Positions 43,182 to 52,545 of a stretch of DNA of 64,000 bases are shown here, one piece after another. Source of the DNA: DATJGF01 sp035495315 (GTDB lineage Bacteria > Verrucomicrobiota > Verrucomicrobiia > Limisphaerales > UBA8199); the NCBI GenBank assembly GCA_035495315.1, contig DATJGF010000210.1, positions 1 through 64,000 on the forward strand. The letters are read 5' to 3'. Positions within the stretch are counted from its first letter, which is position 1. Every line of letters begins with the position of its first letter. The notes below the pieces were generated by a model, which was not told where the DNA came from, ran no database searches, and was given only the letters and a program-made list of their open reading frames with translations. The position numbers and the translations under genes were made by a program.

Positions 43182-44987
43182 CTAGCCACGGAAATACAAA
43201 TAGGCGCCCAGGATGCAGCCGACCACAAACAACGAAGCCGCGATGTCACGCCAATCCCAGCTCTCACGGCTCTTAAAACGATCCTCCTGGGTCGCCGTCG
43301 CAAAGGTGAGGCCTTTTATTTTTTCGTAATCAGGGGCAGCCGTGAGGTAACTAACTCCCACCATCACGAGTGCTGAGATCAACGTGATTAGGATGCTGAA
43401 GTACTGGAAATTGATGTTGTTGATAATCCAAAGCAACGAACCCTCTTTATAGTGCCAATCGGTAAAGAGCGACACCGGGGTATCGACCAGCATCCTGAAC
43501 AACCCAATTATGAATCCAACCACCATCGCCCAGAAACAACCTTCAGCATTCAGCCGTTTCCAGAACACGCCGAAGAAGAACACCACGAAAATCGGTGGCG
43601 CGAGGTAGCTTTGTACCGACTGGAGGTAGCCATAGAGTCCGTGCGCCCCTTGAACGACCGGTATCCAGGCCATTGAGATGAGCACCATAACGATCGTCGC
43701 GATCCGACCCATACGCACAATCTCTGCCTGTGAGGCTTGCGGGCGGAGCTTCTCGTAAATGTCGACCGTGAAGAGGGTCGAGCAGGCGTTAAACACGCCG
43801 GCGAGTGAGCCCATCAGTGCCGAGAGAAGCCCGGCCACCACGATGCCGCGCAAACCCGGCGGCAGGAGATGTTGCACGAGGAGCGGGAACGCGCTTTGGG
43901 AGGCGCCGGTTGCCTGACCTGTCGCCGGGTCGTAGACCTCAGCCAAGCCTGGCACCTTGCCGCTTTTGGCCAGCGCGAAACAAATCAGCCCGGGAATGAT
44001 AAACAGGTAAACCGGGAACAATTTCAGAAACGCGGCGAAAATGCTGCCACGACGGGCAACGGTTTCGTTTGGTGCCCCCAGAGCGCGCTGCACGATATAT
44101 TGATCGGTGCACCAGTACCACAAACCGATGACTGGAGCGCAGATCGCCATGCCCAGCCAGGGAAAATTACTATTGAAATACCACGCGATGCGCGTTGGTT
44201 CTTTGACCGGCGCCCACGTTCCCTCCATGCCAGCCGGGATGAGCGGTTTCCACAGATTAAACATATCCGAGCCGCACAGGTGCCGAAGTTCGCTCCACCC
44301 CCCGAGCTTCATCAACCCATAGATGGTGAGCAAGGCTGAGCCGCAAATGAGCACAAGAACTTGAACGGCATCGTTGTAAGCGACCGCACGCATGCCGCCC
44401 AGAACGGTGTAAAGGCCGGTTAAAGCGATCACTAAAACTGAACCGATCCAGAAGCTGTTGATTTCGATAGAGCCGAGGCTCAAATGCAATTCCGGCAATA
44501 ACGTGCCAAAGACGACGCCACCGGCAAAAATGCCGACGGCAATTTTCGAAACCACGAAGGTGACTAAGGAAACCACCGAGAGCACATACCGCGAACGCGT
44601 CGAGAATCGGCGTTCGAGGAATTCGGGCATCGTGAACACGAGCGAGCGGGCATAAAACGGCACGAAGACCCAGGCGAGTACGAGCAGGCACCAGGCATGC
44701 AACTCATAATGCGCCATCGCCACGCCATCTTTGGCACCAGAACCCGCCAGACCCACGATATGTTCCGAACCAATATTGGAGGCAAAAATGGAAGCCCCGA
44801 TAATCCACCAGCTTAAGTTGCGTCCAGCCAGGAAATAATCGGCCGCGGTCTCCTTTTCTTTTGTGATGGCTGTCCAGGCGACAACCAAGAGAACGACGAA
44901 ATAACACGCAATGGCGAGCCAATCGATTCCGGTAAGCGTCGAACCACCGACGGAGGCCGCGGCGAACATGGGGTTAAGCGCATTCAT
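43182..44987 (-). CDS. Sodium:solute symporter (SSS family), sugar type
   Basis: 601 residues with about 14 hydrophobic helices. Family marks: 'ATKEKETAADYFLAGRNLSWWIIGASIFASNIGSEHIVGLAGSG', 'GGMRAVAYNDAVQVLVLICG', 'WYWCTDQYIVQRALGA', 'LLSALMGSLAGVFNACSTLFTVDIYEKLRP'. These are typical of SglT-like sugar/sodium symporters. Last gene of the araB-araD-epimerase operon, 8 bp after the epimerase, so arabinose or a related pentose is the probable cargo. Inner membrane. Confidence 0.94.
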   Translation of the reverse strand: MNALNPMFAAASVGGSTLTGIDWLAIACYFVVLLVVAWTAITKEKETAADYFLAGRNLSWWIIGASIFASNIGSEHIVGLAGSGAKDGVAMAHYELHAWCLLVLAWVFVPFYARSLVFTMPEFLERRFSTRSRYVLSVVSLVTFVVSKIAVGIFAGGVVFGTLLPELHLSLGSIEINSFWIGSVLVIALTGLYTVLGGMRAVAYNDAVQVLVLICGSALLTIYGLMKLGGWSELRHLCGSDMFNLWKPLIPAGMEGTWAPVKEPTRIAWYFNSNFPWLGMAICAPVIGLWYWCTDQYIVQRALGAPNETVARRGSIFAAFLKLFPVYLFIIPGLICFALAKSGKVPGLAEVYDPATGQATGASQSAFPLLVQHLLPPGLRGIVVAGLLSALMGSLAGVFNACSTLFTVDIYEKLRPQASQAEIVRMGRIATIVMVLISMAWIPVVQGAHGLYGYLQSVQSYLAPPIFVVFFFGVFWKRLNAEGCFWAMVVGFIIGLFRMLVDTPVSLFTDWHYKEGSLLWIINNINFQYFSILITLISALVMVGVSYLTAAPDYEKIKGLTFATATQEDRFKSRESWDWRDIAASLFVVGCILGAYLYFRG

Positions 44988-44995
44988 GGTAGCGG

Positions 44996-46246
44996 CTACT
45001 GTTGAACGGAGAACTTGTAGACGATAAGGTTCTTGTAGGTCTGGCCCGGTTTTAGTACCACCGACGGAAACTCAGGTTTGTTAGGAGAATCCGGGAAGTG
45101 TTGCGGCTCCATGCAGAATCCATTACGGAATTGGTATACCCAGCCGCCTTTGCCCTTCAAGGTGCCGTCCAGAAAATTTCCAGAATAAAACTGCAGGCCT
45201 GGTTCAGTAGAATAGACCTCCAGGATACGGCCAGTAGTGGGTTCGTAAACTCGCGCCAACTGAGTGAAATCGCCCACCTGCTTGTTGAAAACCCAGTTGT
45301 GGTCGTAACCCTTGCCGAATTTCAACTGCTCATCATCCTGATTGATACGGGCGCCGATTGCAGTCGGTTTGCGAAAATCAAACGGCGTGCCTTCGACAGG
45401 CCGCAACTCACCGGTCGGAATCAAGGTGCTATCGACCGGGGTAAATTTGTCTGCGGGCATCATCACGACATGGCCGAGGATGTCGCCTTTGCCAGCGAGG
45501 TTGAAATACGAGTGTTGCGTCAGGTTCACCACCGTGTCTTTGTCGGTGGTGGCGGTATATTCGACTTTAAGGCCGTTATCCTCTGTTAAACTGTAGATTA
45601 CCGTGATGGAAAGATTGCCGGGATAACCCTCTTCGCCGTCTTTGCTCAAATAGGTCAATTTCAGTGCTGGCCCGCTTGGGTTGGCGAGGATCATCGGTTG
45701 CCAAACGACTTTATCGAAACCTTTATTCCCACCATGTAGCGCGTTGGGGTAATTGTTAGTCGCCAAGGTGTATTCTTTTCCGTCGAGGGTGAACTTGCCG
45801 CGAGCGATCCGGTTGCCATAACGGCCGATAAGTGCACCGAAGTACGGCGTCTCCTTTAGGTAACCATCCAAATTGTCATAACCAAGGACGACATCACTCA
45901 ACTTTCCATTCCGCTCCGGAACCTTTAGCGATACGACGATGCCGCCGTAGTTGCTGATGCGGGCCTCAACGCCCTTAGCGTTGCGCAGCGTGAAGAGCGA
46001 CACTTCTGTGCCTTCCTTGGTTTTACCGAAGGGTTGTTGGGTGACGTCGGTATGAGAACGAGACATACCAGCGCAACCAATTAATCCGCCTGCACTGACG
46101 CAGAGTGAGAGAGCCAACACCCATTTGGCTGCCGTGAATGCGGAAGCTCCTCCACGTTCCCTTTCCCGGGAGGCGGAGTTATACTTACACTGCTGGTTCG
46201 CAGGCTCGCGTAGAACATGAGGTAACGGATGGTTGTTTACTTTCAT
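44996..46246 (-). CDS. Aldose 1-epimerase (mutarotase), lipoprotein form
   Basis: 416 residues. A lipoprotein-type signal ends 'VSAGGLIGCAGM' (lipobox LIGC), so the enzyme is probably anchored in the periplasm rather than cytoplasmic. Core marks are 'GGIVVSLKVPERNGKLSDVVLGYDNLDGYL', 'FGALIGRYGNRIARGKFTLDG', 'NALHGGNKGFDK', 'NLTQHSYFNLAG' and 'GLQFYSGNF', with the catalytic His and Glu residues in these blocks. It interconverts alpha and beta anomers. The N-terminal ~38 residues include an odd basic stretch ('SASRERERGGASAF') that may reflect repeat DNA, so a later start is possible. In the pentose operon it may supply the anomer the symporter takes. Confidence 0.93.
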   Translation of the reverse strand: MKVNNHPLPHVLREPANQQCKYNSASRERERGGASAFTAAKWVLALSLCVSAGGLIGCAGMSRSHTDVTQQPFGKTKEGTEVSLFTLRNAKGVEARISNYGGIVVSLKVPERNGKLSDVVLGYDNLDGYLKETPYFGALIGRYGNRIARGKFTLDGKEYTLATNNYPNALHGGNKGFDKVVWQPMILANPSGPALKLTYLSKDGEEGYPGNLSITVIYSLTEDNGLKVEYTATTDKDTVVNLTQHSYFNLAGKGDILGHVVMMPADKFTPVDSTLIPTGELRPVEGTPFDFRKPTAIGARINQDDEQLKFGKGYDHNWVFNKQVGDFTQLARVYEPTTGRILEVYSTEPGLQFYSGNFLDGTLKGKGGWVYQFRNGFCMEPQHFPDSPNKPEFPSVVLKPGQTYKNLIVYKFSVQQ

Positions 46247-46267
46247 AGTCGGTGTAGTGGGTTTTTT

Positions 46268-46987
46268 CTAGCGCAAATTTGCTGTTTTGTTGGGTTTTGC
46301 CTGGCCGTAGTAAGCCCCGGGACCGTGCTTGCGAAAAAAATGTTTTTCCAGCAATACCTCCTGCATCGGTCTGGTGGAAGGCGAAACACGCAACGTCTCT
46401 CCCGCCAGCCTGACGAGGTGCTCGAGCACGACGGCATTTTCGACGGCCTGGGCAACCGTACGCCCCCAGGCAAACGGCCCGTGACTGGCAACCAACACGC
46501 CCGGACAGGATAGCGGATCTCGTCCGACGAAGGCCTCTATAATGACTTTGCCCGTGTTCGCCTCGTAATCGACCTTGATTTCCTTCGCCTCCAGGCAACG
46601 GGTGCAAGGAATAGGCCCATGAAAGTAATCGGCATGGGTGGTTCCGAAAGCCGGAACCTTCTGGCAGGTTTGCGCCCATGCCGTCGCAAAAAGGCTGTGT
46701 GTGTGCACAATCCCACCGATCTGGGCAAAAGCCCGATATAAGGCCAGGTGGGTTGGAGTATCGGAACTGGGATGCAGTTTGCCTTCCACGGTCCGTCCTG
46801 ATTCCAAAGAGACGACGACCATATGTCGCGGCGCGAGCTTGGCATAGGGAACGCCTGAAGGTTTGATCACCAGAACGCCGCGCTTACGATCGACGGCACT
46901 CGCATTCCCCCAGGTTTGGATGATCAATCCCTCCTTGACCAGCGCGAGGTTTGCAGCCCAGACATCCCGTTTGAGTCGTTCCAACAT
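46268..46987 (-). CDS. araD: L-ribulose-5-phosphate 4-epimerase
   Basis: 239 residues of the class II aldolase/epimerase fold. 'NASAVDRKRGVLVIKPSGVPY' carries the substrate loop, and metal ligands are Asp76 ('SSDTPTH'), His95 and His97 ('GIVHTHSLF') plus the His of 'ASHGPFAWG'. It converts L-ribulose-5-phosphate to D-xylulose-5-phosphate. It lies 15 bp after araB in the same direction and 21 bp before the epimerase lipoprotein. Related family members act on fuculose-phosphate, but the araB neighbour favours araD. Confidence 0.92.
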   Translation of the reverse strand: MLERLKRDVWAANLALVKEGLIIQTWGNASAVDRKRGVLVIKPSGVPYAKLAPRHMVVVSLESGRTVEGKLHPSSDTPTHLALYRAFAQIGGIVHTHSLFATAWAQTCQKVPAFGTTHADYFHGPIPCTRCLEAKEIKVDYEANTGKVIIEAFVGRDPLSCPGVLVASHGPFAWGRTVAQAVENAVVLEHLVRLAGETLRVSPSTRPMQEVLLEKHFFRKHGPGAYYGQAKPNKTANLR

Positions 46988-47002
46988 CGGCTTAAACGCG
47001 GA

Positions 47003-48691
47003 TTATTTTCTCGCCTGGTCGCGGATCGCGATCAGGTCCTTCATCACATTATAGAGCGAAGCGTTGGTCTGCGGTGTGCCAAAGGCATCATGCAACTGCT
47101 GGTACAACCCATACAGTTTTTGATAAACCGCATGAGCGCTTTTATTCGGCTGGAACACCCGGGCTTTGAGGCCAGTCATAGCTGCCTGTGCCGATGCATA
47201 ATCATCATAACCACCTGCTCCCTTGCCCGCGACCACAGCGCCGGCGATAGCTGCACCCAGCGCGCACGTCTGGGCCGAGCGCGAGATTTTAATCGGCCGG
47301 CCGGTGACATCGGCATAAATCTGCATCACCAAGGGATTCTTTTCGGCAATACCGCCGCAGTTGACGATCTGTTCGACTTCGACGCCGTATTCTTCAAAAC
47401 GATTGATGATCCTTAGGGCGCCAAAAGCAGTAGCTTCGACCAAGGCCCGGTAAATCTCGGCTGGTGTCGTGTAGAGCGTTTGGCCGATGAGCAGTCCGGT
47501 TAAACGCTGATCGACCAGGATGGTCCGATTCCCATTATTCCAGTCCAGCGCCAGCAACCCGGATTCGCCAGGGGCGATCCGCGCCGCAGCGGCGCTTAGA
47601 GCTTCGTGGGAACCCGCCTTCTTGCCAAGCGGCTGGATATAATTAACAAACCAGTTGAAAATATCACCCACGGCCGATTGCCCGGCTTCCAGCCCATAAA
47701 AGCCCGGCAGAATGCTGCCCGGCACAATGCCGCAGAGACCAGGGATATCTGGAACGCTGCCATCCATCGGCATAACCATCATGTCACATGTGCTGGTGCC
47801 GATGATTTTCACCAGCGTGCCGGGCCCGATACCCGAACCGACACCGCCGAGGTGAGCGTCAAACGCGCCAATGGCCACCGGAATACCGGGTGGCAAACCG
47901 GTCCGGGATGCCCAATCGGCCGATAATCCGGCAACCGCACGATCAATCGTATGCGCCTTTGGCCGCAGCCGAGCCCGTAACGCGCCGAGTTTCGGATCCA
48001 ATTGCGAGAGAAATTCGACGTCCGGGTATCCGCCCCAATCGTCACTGTACATCGCTTTGTGCCCGGCAGCGCAAATCCCAACCGTCAGTTTCTCTGGCGC
48101 TTCGGTCCCAGTCAGCATTGCGGGAACCCAATCCGCGCACTCGACCCACAGATGAGCCGCATCGAAGATCTCAGGGCTCGTCCGCAGGCAATGCAGAATT
48201 TTGCTGAAGAACCATTCGCTGGAGTAAGTGCCGCCACATTTCGCAAGATATTGCGGCCGGATTCGCCGCGCCAATTCGGTGATCTCGGCAGCCTCAGCCG
48301 TGCCGGTGTGATCTTTCCAGAGCCACGCCATCGCGGCAGGATTACGGGCAAAGGTCCGATCCAACGCGAGCGGCCGCCCGTTCTGGTCGACCGGAATTGG
48401 TGTGCTCCCGGTCGTATCGACTCCGATCCCAATGATCTGCTCGGGTTTGAAGCCGCGGACGGTCCGACGGGCAAGCGCAAGCGCGCTTCGGATCGTGCGT
48501 TCGGCCCCGACCATGTAATCGGCGGGATGTTGCCGCGCCAAATTCGGGTCGCGAGAGAGTATTACACCTTGTGTTCCACTGGCGTAGTTCCAAAGGGCGC
48601 TGGCGATCTCGCGTCCGGTTGAAGTATTGACGATAACGGTGCGAACGGAGTTGGTGCCGTAATCCAGACCGATGGTATAGGCCGGTTTCAT
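47003..48691 (-). CDS. araB: Ribulokinase
   Basis: 562 residues, FGGY kinase family: 'YTIGLDYGTNSVRTVIVNTSTG' (5-26) is the ATP-binding start, with 'IGIGVDTTGSTPIPVDQNGRPL' and 'VNCGGIAEKNPLVMQIYADVTGRPI' typical of ribulokinases, which are longer than other FGGY members. It phosphorylates L-ribulose. It leads the operon araB-araD-aldose epimerase-symporter. No araA was found, so L-arabinose isomerase must be elsewhere or be replaced. Confidence 0.94.
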   Translation of the reverse strand: MKPAYTIGLDYGTNSVRTVIVNTSTGREIASALWNYASGTQGVILSRDPNLARQHPADYMVGAERTIRSALALARRTVRGFKPEQIIGIGVDTTGSTPIPVDQNGRPLALDRTFARNPAAMAWLWKDHTGTAEAAEITELARRIRPQYLAKCGGTYSSEWFFSKILHCLRTSPEIFDAAHLWVECADWVPAMLTGTEAPEKLTVGICAAGHKAMYSDDWGGYPDVEFLSQLDPKLGALRARLRPKAHTIDRAVAGLSADWASRTGLPPGIPVAIGAFDAHLGGVGSGIGPGTLVKIIGTSTCDMMVMPMDGSVPDIPGLCGIVPGSILPGFYGLEAGQSAVGDIFNWFVNYIQPLGKKAGSHEALSAAAARIAPGESGLLALDWNNGNRTILVDQRLTGLLIGQTLYTTPAEIYRALVEATAFGALRIINRFEEYGVEVEQIVNCGGIAEKNPLVMQIYADVTGRPIKISRSAQTCALGAAIAGAVVAGKGAGGYDDYASAQAAMTGLKARVFQPNKSAHAVYQKLYGLYQQLHDAFGTPQTNASLYNVMKDLIAIRDQARK

Positions 48692-48843
48692 GGGCGAAAG
48701 CGTAGCGAACCTACATCAACCAGGATAGGCAAAAATGCCCGGCGCAGGATGGCGGTTTGACCCGAGATCCTGGGCCGGATTTGAATCTTGAAACGCCGGA
48801 ACTAGCGAGTAGGAACAAGTGCCGCTGCTGGTAATCGCTTACT

Positions 48844-49950
48844 TCACGGAATAGTGATCTTCACCACCTGACCTAAGCCAACCGGTGGCGGACCAAAACC
48901 CACATTCGATACATAAAGGTTCCCGTCCGGCCCAAATGTCATCGCCGTCGGCAAGAAAAGCCCATAGGCGATCTGCTCGGTCCGGCCGGAGTGATCAACG
49001 CGCACTACTTTTCCGGTTCCGGGCGTCGGGTTGCATTGGTCGCACGTAGAATTCTCTAGCACATACATCCTTTCACGCTGATCGAAGGCCAGACCTACGA
49101 TTGTCGTAAAGCCCGTCGCCACAGTTTTGATCTCGCCCGAAGGAGTGATCTTCAACACCTTCGACGAACCTTCCTGAATCGGAAAAGTATGAAGATTCCC
49201 GACGTAGAAATTGCCGTGATAGGCGACGGCAGTTGGGACGATATGCCCCTCGACGGCGGAGATATCAACGATCCTCCGAATCTTGCCATCGGTAGTGATC
49301 ATATCGAGTTCACCGTGGTTCGGCTCGATTGCGTAGAGCGCTCGACGTACGGCTACCATGCTGTACCACGTGCCATCGGGTTCGAAATCGTCAGGCTGCG
49401 GATTTTTGACGGGATGCGCCTTTTGAAACGCGGAAAGATCCGCGATCATTGTTGCCGTGCCGTTCCGGTTAATTCGCAGCACCGCATTGTCGGTCCCGGT
49501 CAGGCCATGGGAACAGCCCGCCCCGGACGTTATCGCATACAGCGTGTCATCGATGAAAGCCACATCCGCCACTCCGCTGATCAAACCGCCCAGCGCGGGT
49601 GAAGTTGCACTCGAGGGCAGATTGTCGATGACCGTCGTGCGATTCCCATTTCGGTCGATTTTGGAAATGCGAGCAGTAAACCCGCCCGTGTAAGGGCCCA
49701 CTGGAGCGATTACTTGATCGCAAGTTCCGATACTCGACAGCTTCCCCCCTGCCCCGCCTTCAGCAACATAGAGATTGCCGTCTGGCCCGAATTTCAGCCC
49801 GCGCGGGTTGTTCAGCCGGGTAGCGAACACTGTCGCGTTTGGAGACAAAGTCGAGGGTTGTGCCGGGATTGAGGTAATGCCGCCAATCAGGAGGCACGCG
49901 ACAACCAGCCAATGTTGTCGGCCGCACTTATTCGTCGTGTGATTCTGCAT
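48844..49950 (-). CDS. ScyD/ScyE-like beta-propeller protein, exported
   Basis: 368 residues from ATG 49950. A signal peptide ('WLVVACLLIGGITSIPAQ') is followed by NHL-type propeller repeats: 'NNPRGLKFGPDGNLYVAEGGAGG', 'FTTIVGLAFDQRERMYVLENST', 'FLPTAMTFGPDGNLYVSNVGFG'. Similar exported proteins are annotated as ScyD/ScyE family without a defined role outside scytonemin biosynthesis; no scytonemin genes are here. It lies upstream of araB on the same strand with a 152-bp gap and is divergent from xylA. Confidence 0.86.
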   Translation of the reverse strand: MQNHTTNKCGRQHWLVVACLLIGGITSIPAQPSTLSPNATVFATRLNNPRGLKFGPDGNLYVAEGGAGGKLSSIGTCDQVIAPVGPYTGGFTARISKIDRNGNRTTVIDNLPSSATSPALGGLISGVADVAFIDDTLYAITSGAGCSHGLTGTDNAVLRINRNGTATMIADLSAFQKAHPVKNPQPDDFEPDGTWYSMVAVRRALYAIEPNHGELDMITTDGKIRRIVDISAVEGHIVPTAVAYHGNFYVGNLHTFPIQEGSSKVLKITPSGEIKTVATGFTTIVGLAFDQRERMYVLENSTCDQCNPTPGTGKVVRVDHSGRTEQIAYGLFLPTAMTFGPDGNLYVSNVGFGPPPVGLGQVVKITIP

Positions 49951-50172
49951 CGCTTCTTCATTTTGTTTGTTGCTGTTGCTTTCGGTTCCGTTCAAGTACA
50001 CGCAGCGACCGCAGTGGTGGGGATTTGTGGTTGAATTATCCGCGCCTGGATGGCGTCTGTCAACCTGGTTTGAATGAATCTAAGCTCGGATTCCGATCGT
50101 AGGGTCAGCACCAACTCCCGTCTTGCCCTTGGTTAGGTCGCTGCTTAGTCTCAGGTCAACTTTTCGCGACAC

Positions 50173-51498
50173 ATGAAAACCACATCCAAAGAATTCTTCG
50201 CCGGCATTTCCAAAATCCAATTTGAAGGTCCGAAATCAAAGAACCCGTTGGCTTTCAAGCATTACAACCCAGATGAAGTGGTCGAAGGCAAATCGATGAA
50301 GGAACAGTTGCGCTTTTCAGTCACTTACTGGCACACCATCCGCGGGCAACTAGCCGATATGTTCGGCGTCGGTACCGCCATCCGGCCCTGGGAAGATGGT
50401 TCTAATTCGGTGGAGATGGCCGAGACGCGGGCACGCGTCGCCTTCGAGTTCCTCGAAAAATTAGGTGCGCCCTTCTATGCCTTTCACGATCGCGACGTCG
50501 CGCCGGAGGGCAGAAACCTCACCGAAACCAACAAAAACCTGGACCGAATTGCTAAGCTGCTTAAACAGGAACAGCAGCGCACCGGCGTTAAGCTGCTTTG
50601 GGGCACCGCCTGTCTTTTTGCTCACCCTCGGTTCGCTCATGGCGCGGCGACCAGCTGCAATGCCGATGTCTTTGCATATGCCGCTGCGCAGGTCAAAAAG
50701 GCAGTGGAGGTGACGCACGAACTGGATGGCGCCGGCTATGTATTCTGGGGCGGGCGCGAGGGCTACTCCACGCTCTGGAACACCGATTTAAAACGCGAGT
50801 TGGACCATCTCGGCAAGTTCCTGCACATGGCCGTCGATCATAAAAAGGCGATCGGCTTCAAAGGCCAGTTTTACATCGAACCGAAGCCAAAGGAACCTAC
50901 GAAGCACCAATATGATTCCGATGCGGCGGCGTGCCTGAACTTCCTGCGCGAGTACAATCTACTGGATCATTTAAAGCTCAATCTCGAAACCAATCACGCG
51001 ACACTAGCCGGCCACACCATGCAGCATGAACTCGAGGTCGCAATTGCCGCTGGCGCCCTCGGCTCAATTGATGCCAACACCGGCGACCTGCTCTTGGGTT
51101 GGGACACCGACCAATTCCCCACCAACATCTACCTGACGACCGAAATCATGCTTTCCATTTTAAAGATGGGCGGATTCAAAACCGGCGGCACCAATTTCGA
51201 CGCCAAAGTCCGTCGCGAAAGCTTCGAACCGGTCGATCTGTTCTATGCGCATATCGGCGGCATGGACGCATTCGCGCGTGGCCTCAAGATTGCCGCCGCG
51301 ATTCGCAAGGACGGGCGGCTCGCCGACTTCGTCCGGCAACGCTACGCCTCGTGGGACAGCGGCATCGGCGCGAAGATCGAATCGGGCAACGCGAGCTTTA
51401 AAGAACTCGAAAGTTACATGCTGCAGAAAGGCGATATCACTCAGAACACCAGCGGCCGACAGGAAATGCTGGAGAACCTCATCAACGAGTTCATTTGA
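50173..51498 (+). CDS. xylA: Xylose isomerase
   Basis: 441 residues, a class II-length xylose isomerase converting D-xylose to D-xylulose. Active-site His105 and Asp108 sit in 'FYAFHDRDVAPEG', and metal ligands lie in 'YIEPKPKEPTKHQYD', 'LETNHATLAGHTMQHEL' and 'DANTGDLLLGWDTDQFP'. Cytoplasmic. No xylB kinase lies nearby. It stands opposite the ara genes and ScyD-like gene, sharing the 222-bp divergent region, so pentose induction of both is plausible. A decayed copy of its last ~40 codons follows 193 bp downstream (51691-51806). Confidence 0.97.
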   Translation: MKTTSKEFFAGISKIQFEGPKSKNPLAFKHYNPDEVVEGKSMKEQLRFSVTYWHTIRGQLADMFGVGTAIRPWEDGSNSVEMAETRARVAFEFLEKLGAPFYAFHDRDVAPEGRNLTETNKNLDRIAKLLKQEQQRTGVKLLWGTACLFAHPRFAHGAATSCNADVFAYAAAQVKKAVEVTHELDGAGYVFWGGREGYSTLWNTDLKRELDHLGKFLHMAVDHKKAIGFKGQFYIEPKPKEPTKHQYDSDAAACLNFLREYNLLDHLKLNLETNHATLAGHTMQHELEVAIAAGALGSIDANTGDLLLGWDTDQFPTNIYLTTEIMLSILKMGGFKTGGTNFDAKVRRESFEPVDLFYAHIGGMDAFARGLKIAAAIRKDGRLADFVRQRYASWDSGIGAKIESGNASFKELESYMLQKGDITQNTSGRQEMLENLINEFI

Positions 51499-51576
51499 GG
51501 CCCTGGGGCGCGTCCGTTCAAGACGCTCTCAGCGCGGTCACACCAGCTCATCCTGCGCGTACGTGTTTAGCGTAGC

Positions 51577-51615
51577 GCAGAGTTTCACTCTGCTGTATCG
51601 CCGACTTTCAGTCGG
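51577..51615 (+). repeat. Hairpin repeat family 2, clear two-hairpin copy
   Basis: GCAGAGTTTCACTCTGC (51577-51593) and CCGACTTTCAGTCGG (51601-51615) joined by TGTATCG. The order and linker match the reverse complement of 24934-24973. It lies between xylA and its decayed 3' copy. Confidence 0.8.
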
Positions 51616-51690
51616 AGCAGGACATCACCCTACCCTAAACACGTCATCTTGCGTCCCCAAAAACAAAAAGGAGACGGTTCGTCGAGGACC

Positions 51691-51806
51691 ATCGGCGCTA
51701 GGATCCAGTCAGGTAAGACCAGCTTCAATGAACTGGAAGCCTACCTGCAAATCACGACATCACTCAGAATACTAGCGACCGACATGAAATGGTGCCGATC
51801 ATTTAA
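51691..51806 (+). pseudogene. Decayed duplicate of the xylA 3' end
   Basis: Frame starting at 51691 reads 'IGARIQSGKTSFNELEAYLQ', matching 'IGAKIESGNASFKELESYML' of xylA. After a short frame-disrupting stretch near 51751-51755, a shifted frame from 51756 reads 'DITQNTSDRHEMVPII' and stop at 51804-51806, matching the xylA end 'DITQNTSGRQEML'. The rest of a second xylA is absent. It looks like the remnant of a tandem duplication or of a displaced older copy, now separated from the intact gene by a hairpin repeat. Confidence 0.82.
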
Positions 51807-51871
51807 TCTTGACATATAAGGTCACATCGCTTGCACTCGACGGAGCGCTAGCACTCGGCTAAGTTAGATCC

Positions 51872-52453
51872 ATGGCTCTTGTTGCGGGGATTAAGCAGAA
51901 AAACTGGACCGAGACGGAGCTGCAAGCGTTGCCTGACGACGGATACCAGCACGAAGTGGTTGATGGGAAATTGGTCTTGAGCCCTAAAAACGACTTTTAC
52001 CATGGCCGTATCTGCATGCGACTCTCTGCTGCCCTGCACGACTACGCAGCGAAGAACCGACTTGGGATAGTGCTCGATTCCAGCACTGGCTTCTGGATGA
52101 AAAACCACAACTGCCGTGCGCCGGATATTTCCTTCGTTCCAAAGGGGCGTCTCGAGGAATTGGGCTTTAAGCCATCGACTCGCAAATTTTTTCCTCGTGC
52201 ACCCGATTTGGCGGTTGAGGTCCTTTCGCCTAACAATACGCGCACCGAAATTAATGCTCGCCTGAAAGATTTCTTCAGCAGTGGCACTAAGATTGCCTGG
52301 ATTATCAATCCCACGACCAAATCAGTCGAAGTCTGTCACTCTCCCGATAAAAAAATCCCTTTGGATTCCGAAGGATCTCTCGATGGCGAACACCTGCTTC
52401 CTGGCTTTCGCTACCCTATTGCCGCCTTGTTTAAAGAGTGGGATTGGGAGTAG
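51872..52453 (+). CDS. Uma2-family (DUF820) endonuclease-like protein
   Basis: 193 residues of the PD-(D/E)XK-like DUF820 fold: 'WTETELQALPDDGYQHEVVDGKLVLSP', 'CRAPDISFVPKGRL', 'APDLAVEVLSPNNTRTEINARLKDFFSSGTKIAWIINP'. The Asp of 'PDIS' and the Glu of 'VEVLSP' are the expected catalytic residues. This family is expanded in cyanobacteria and other environmental bacteria, and its physiological role is unproven. Transcribed alone after the xylA remnant. Confidence 0.9.
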   Translation: MALVAGIKQKNWTETELQALPDDGYQHEVVDGKLVLSPKNDFYHGRICMRLSAALHDYAAKNRLGIVLDSSTGFWMKNHNCRAPDISFVPKGRLEELGFKPSTRKFFPRAPDLAVEVLSPNNTRTEINARLKDFFSSGTKIAWIINPTTKSVEVCHSPDKKIPLDSEGSLDGEHLLPGFRYPIAALFKEWDWE

Positions 52454-52545
52454 GGGAACTTACCACGGCGGCACAACGCCGCCTAACATGTAGAAGCCGA
52501 CGGACGCGGCTGACATCGACAGGCCTCAAGCTGGCGACGGCTGTT

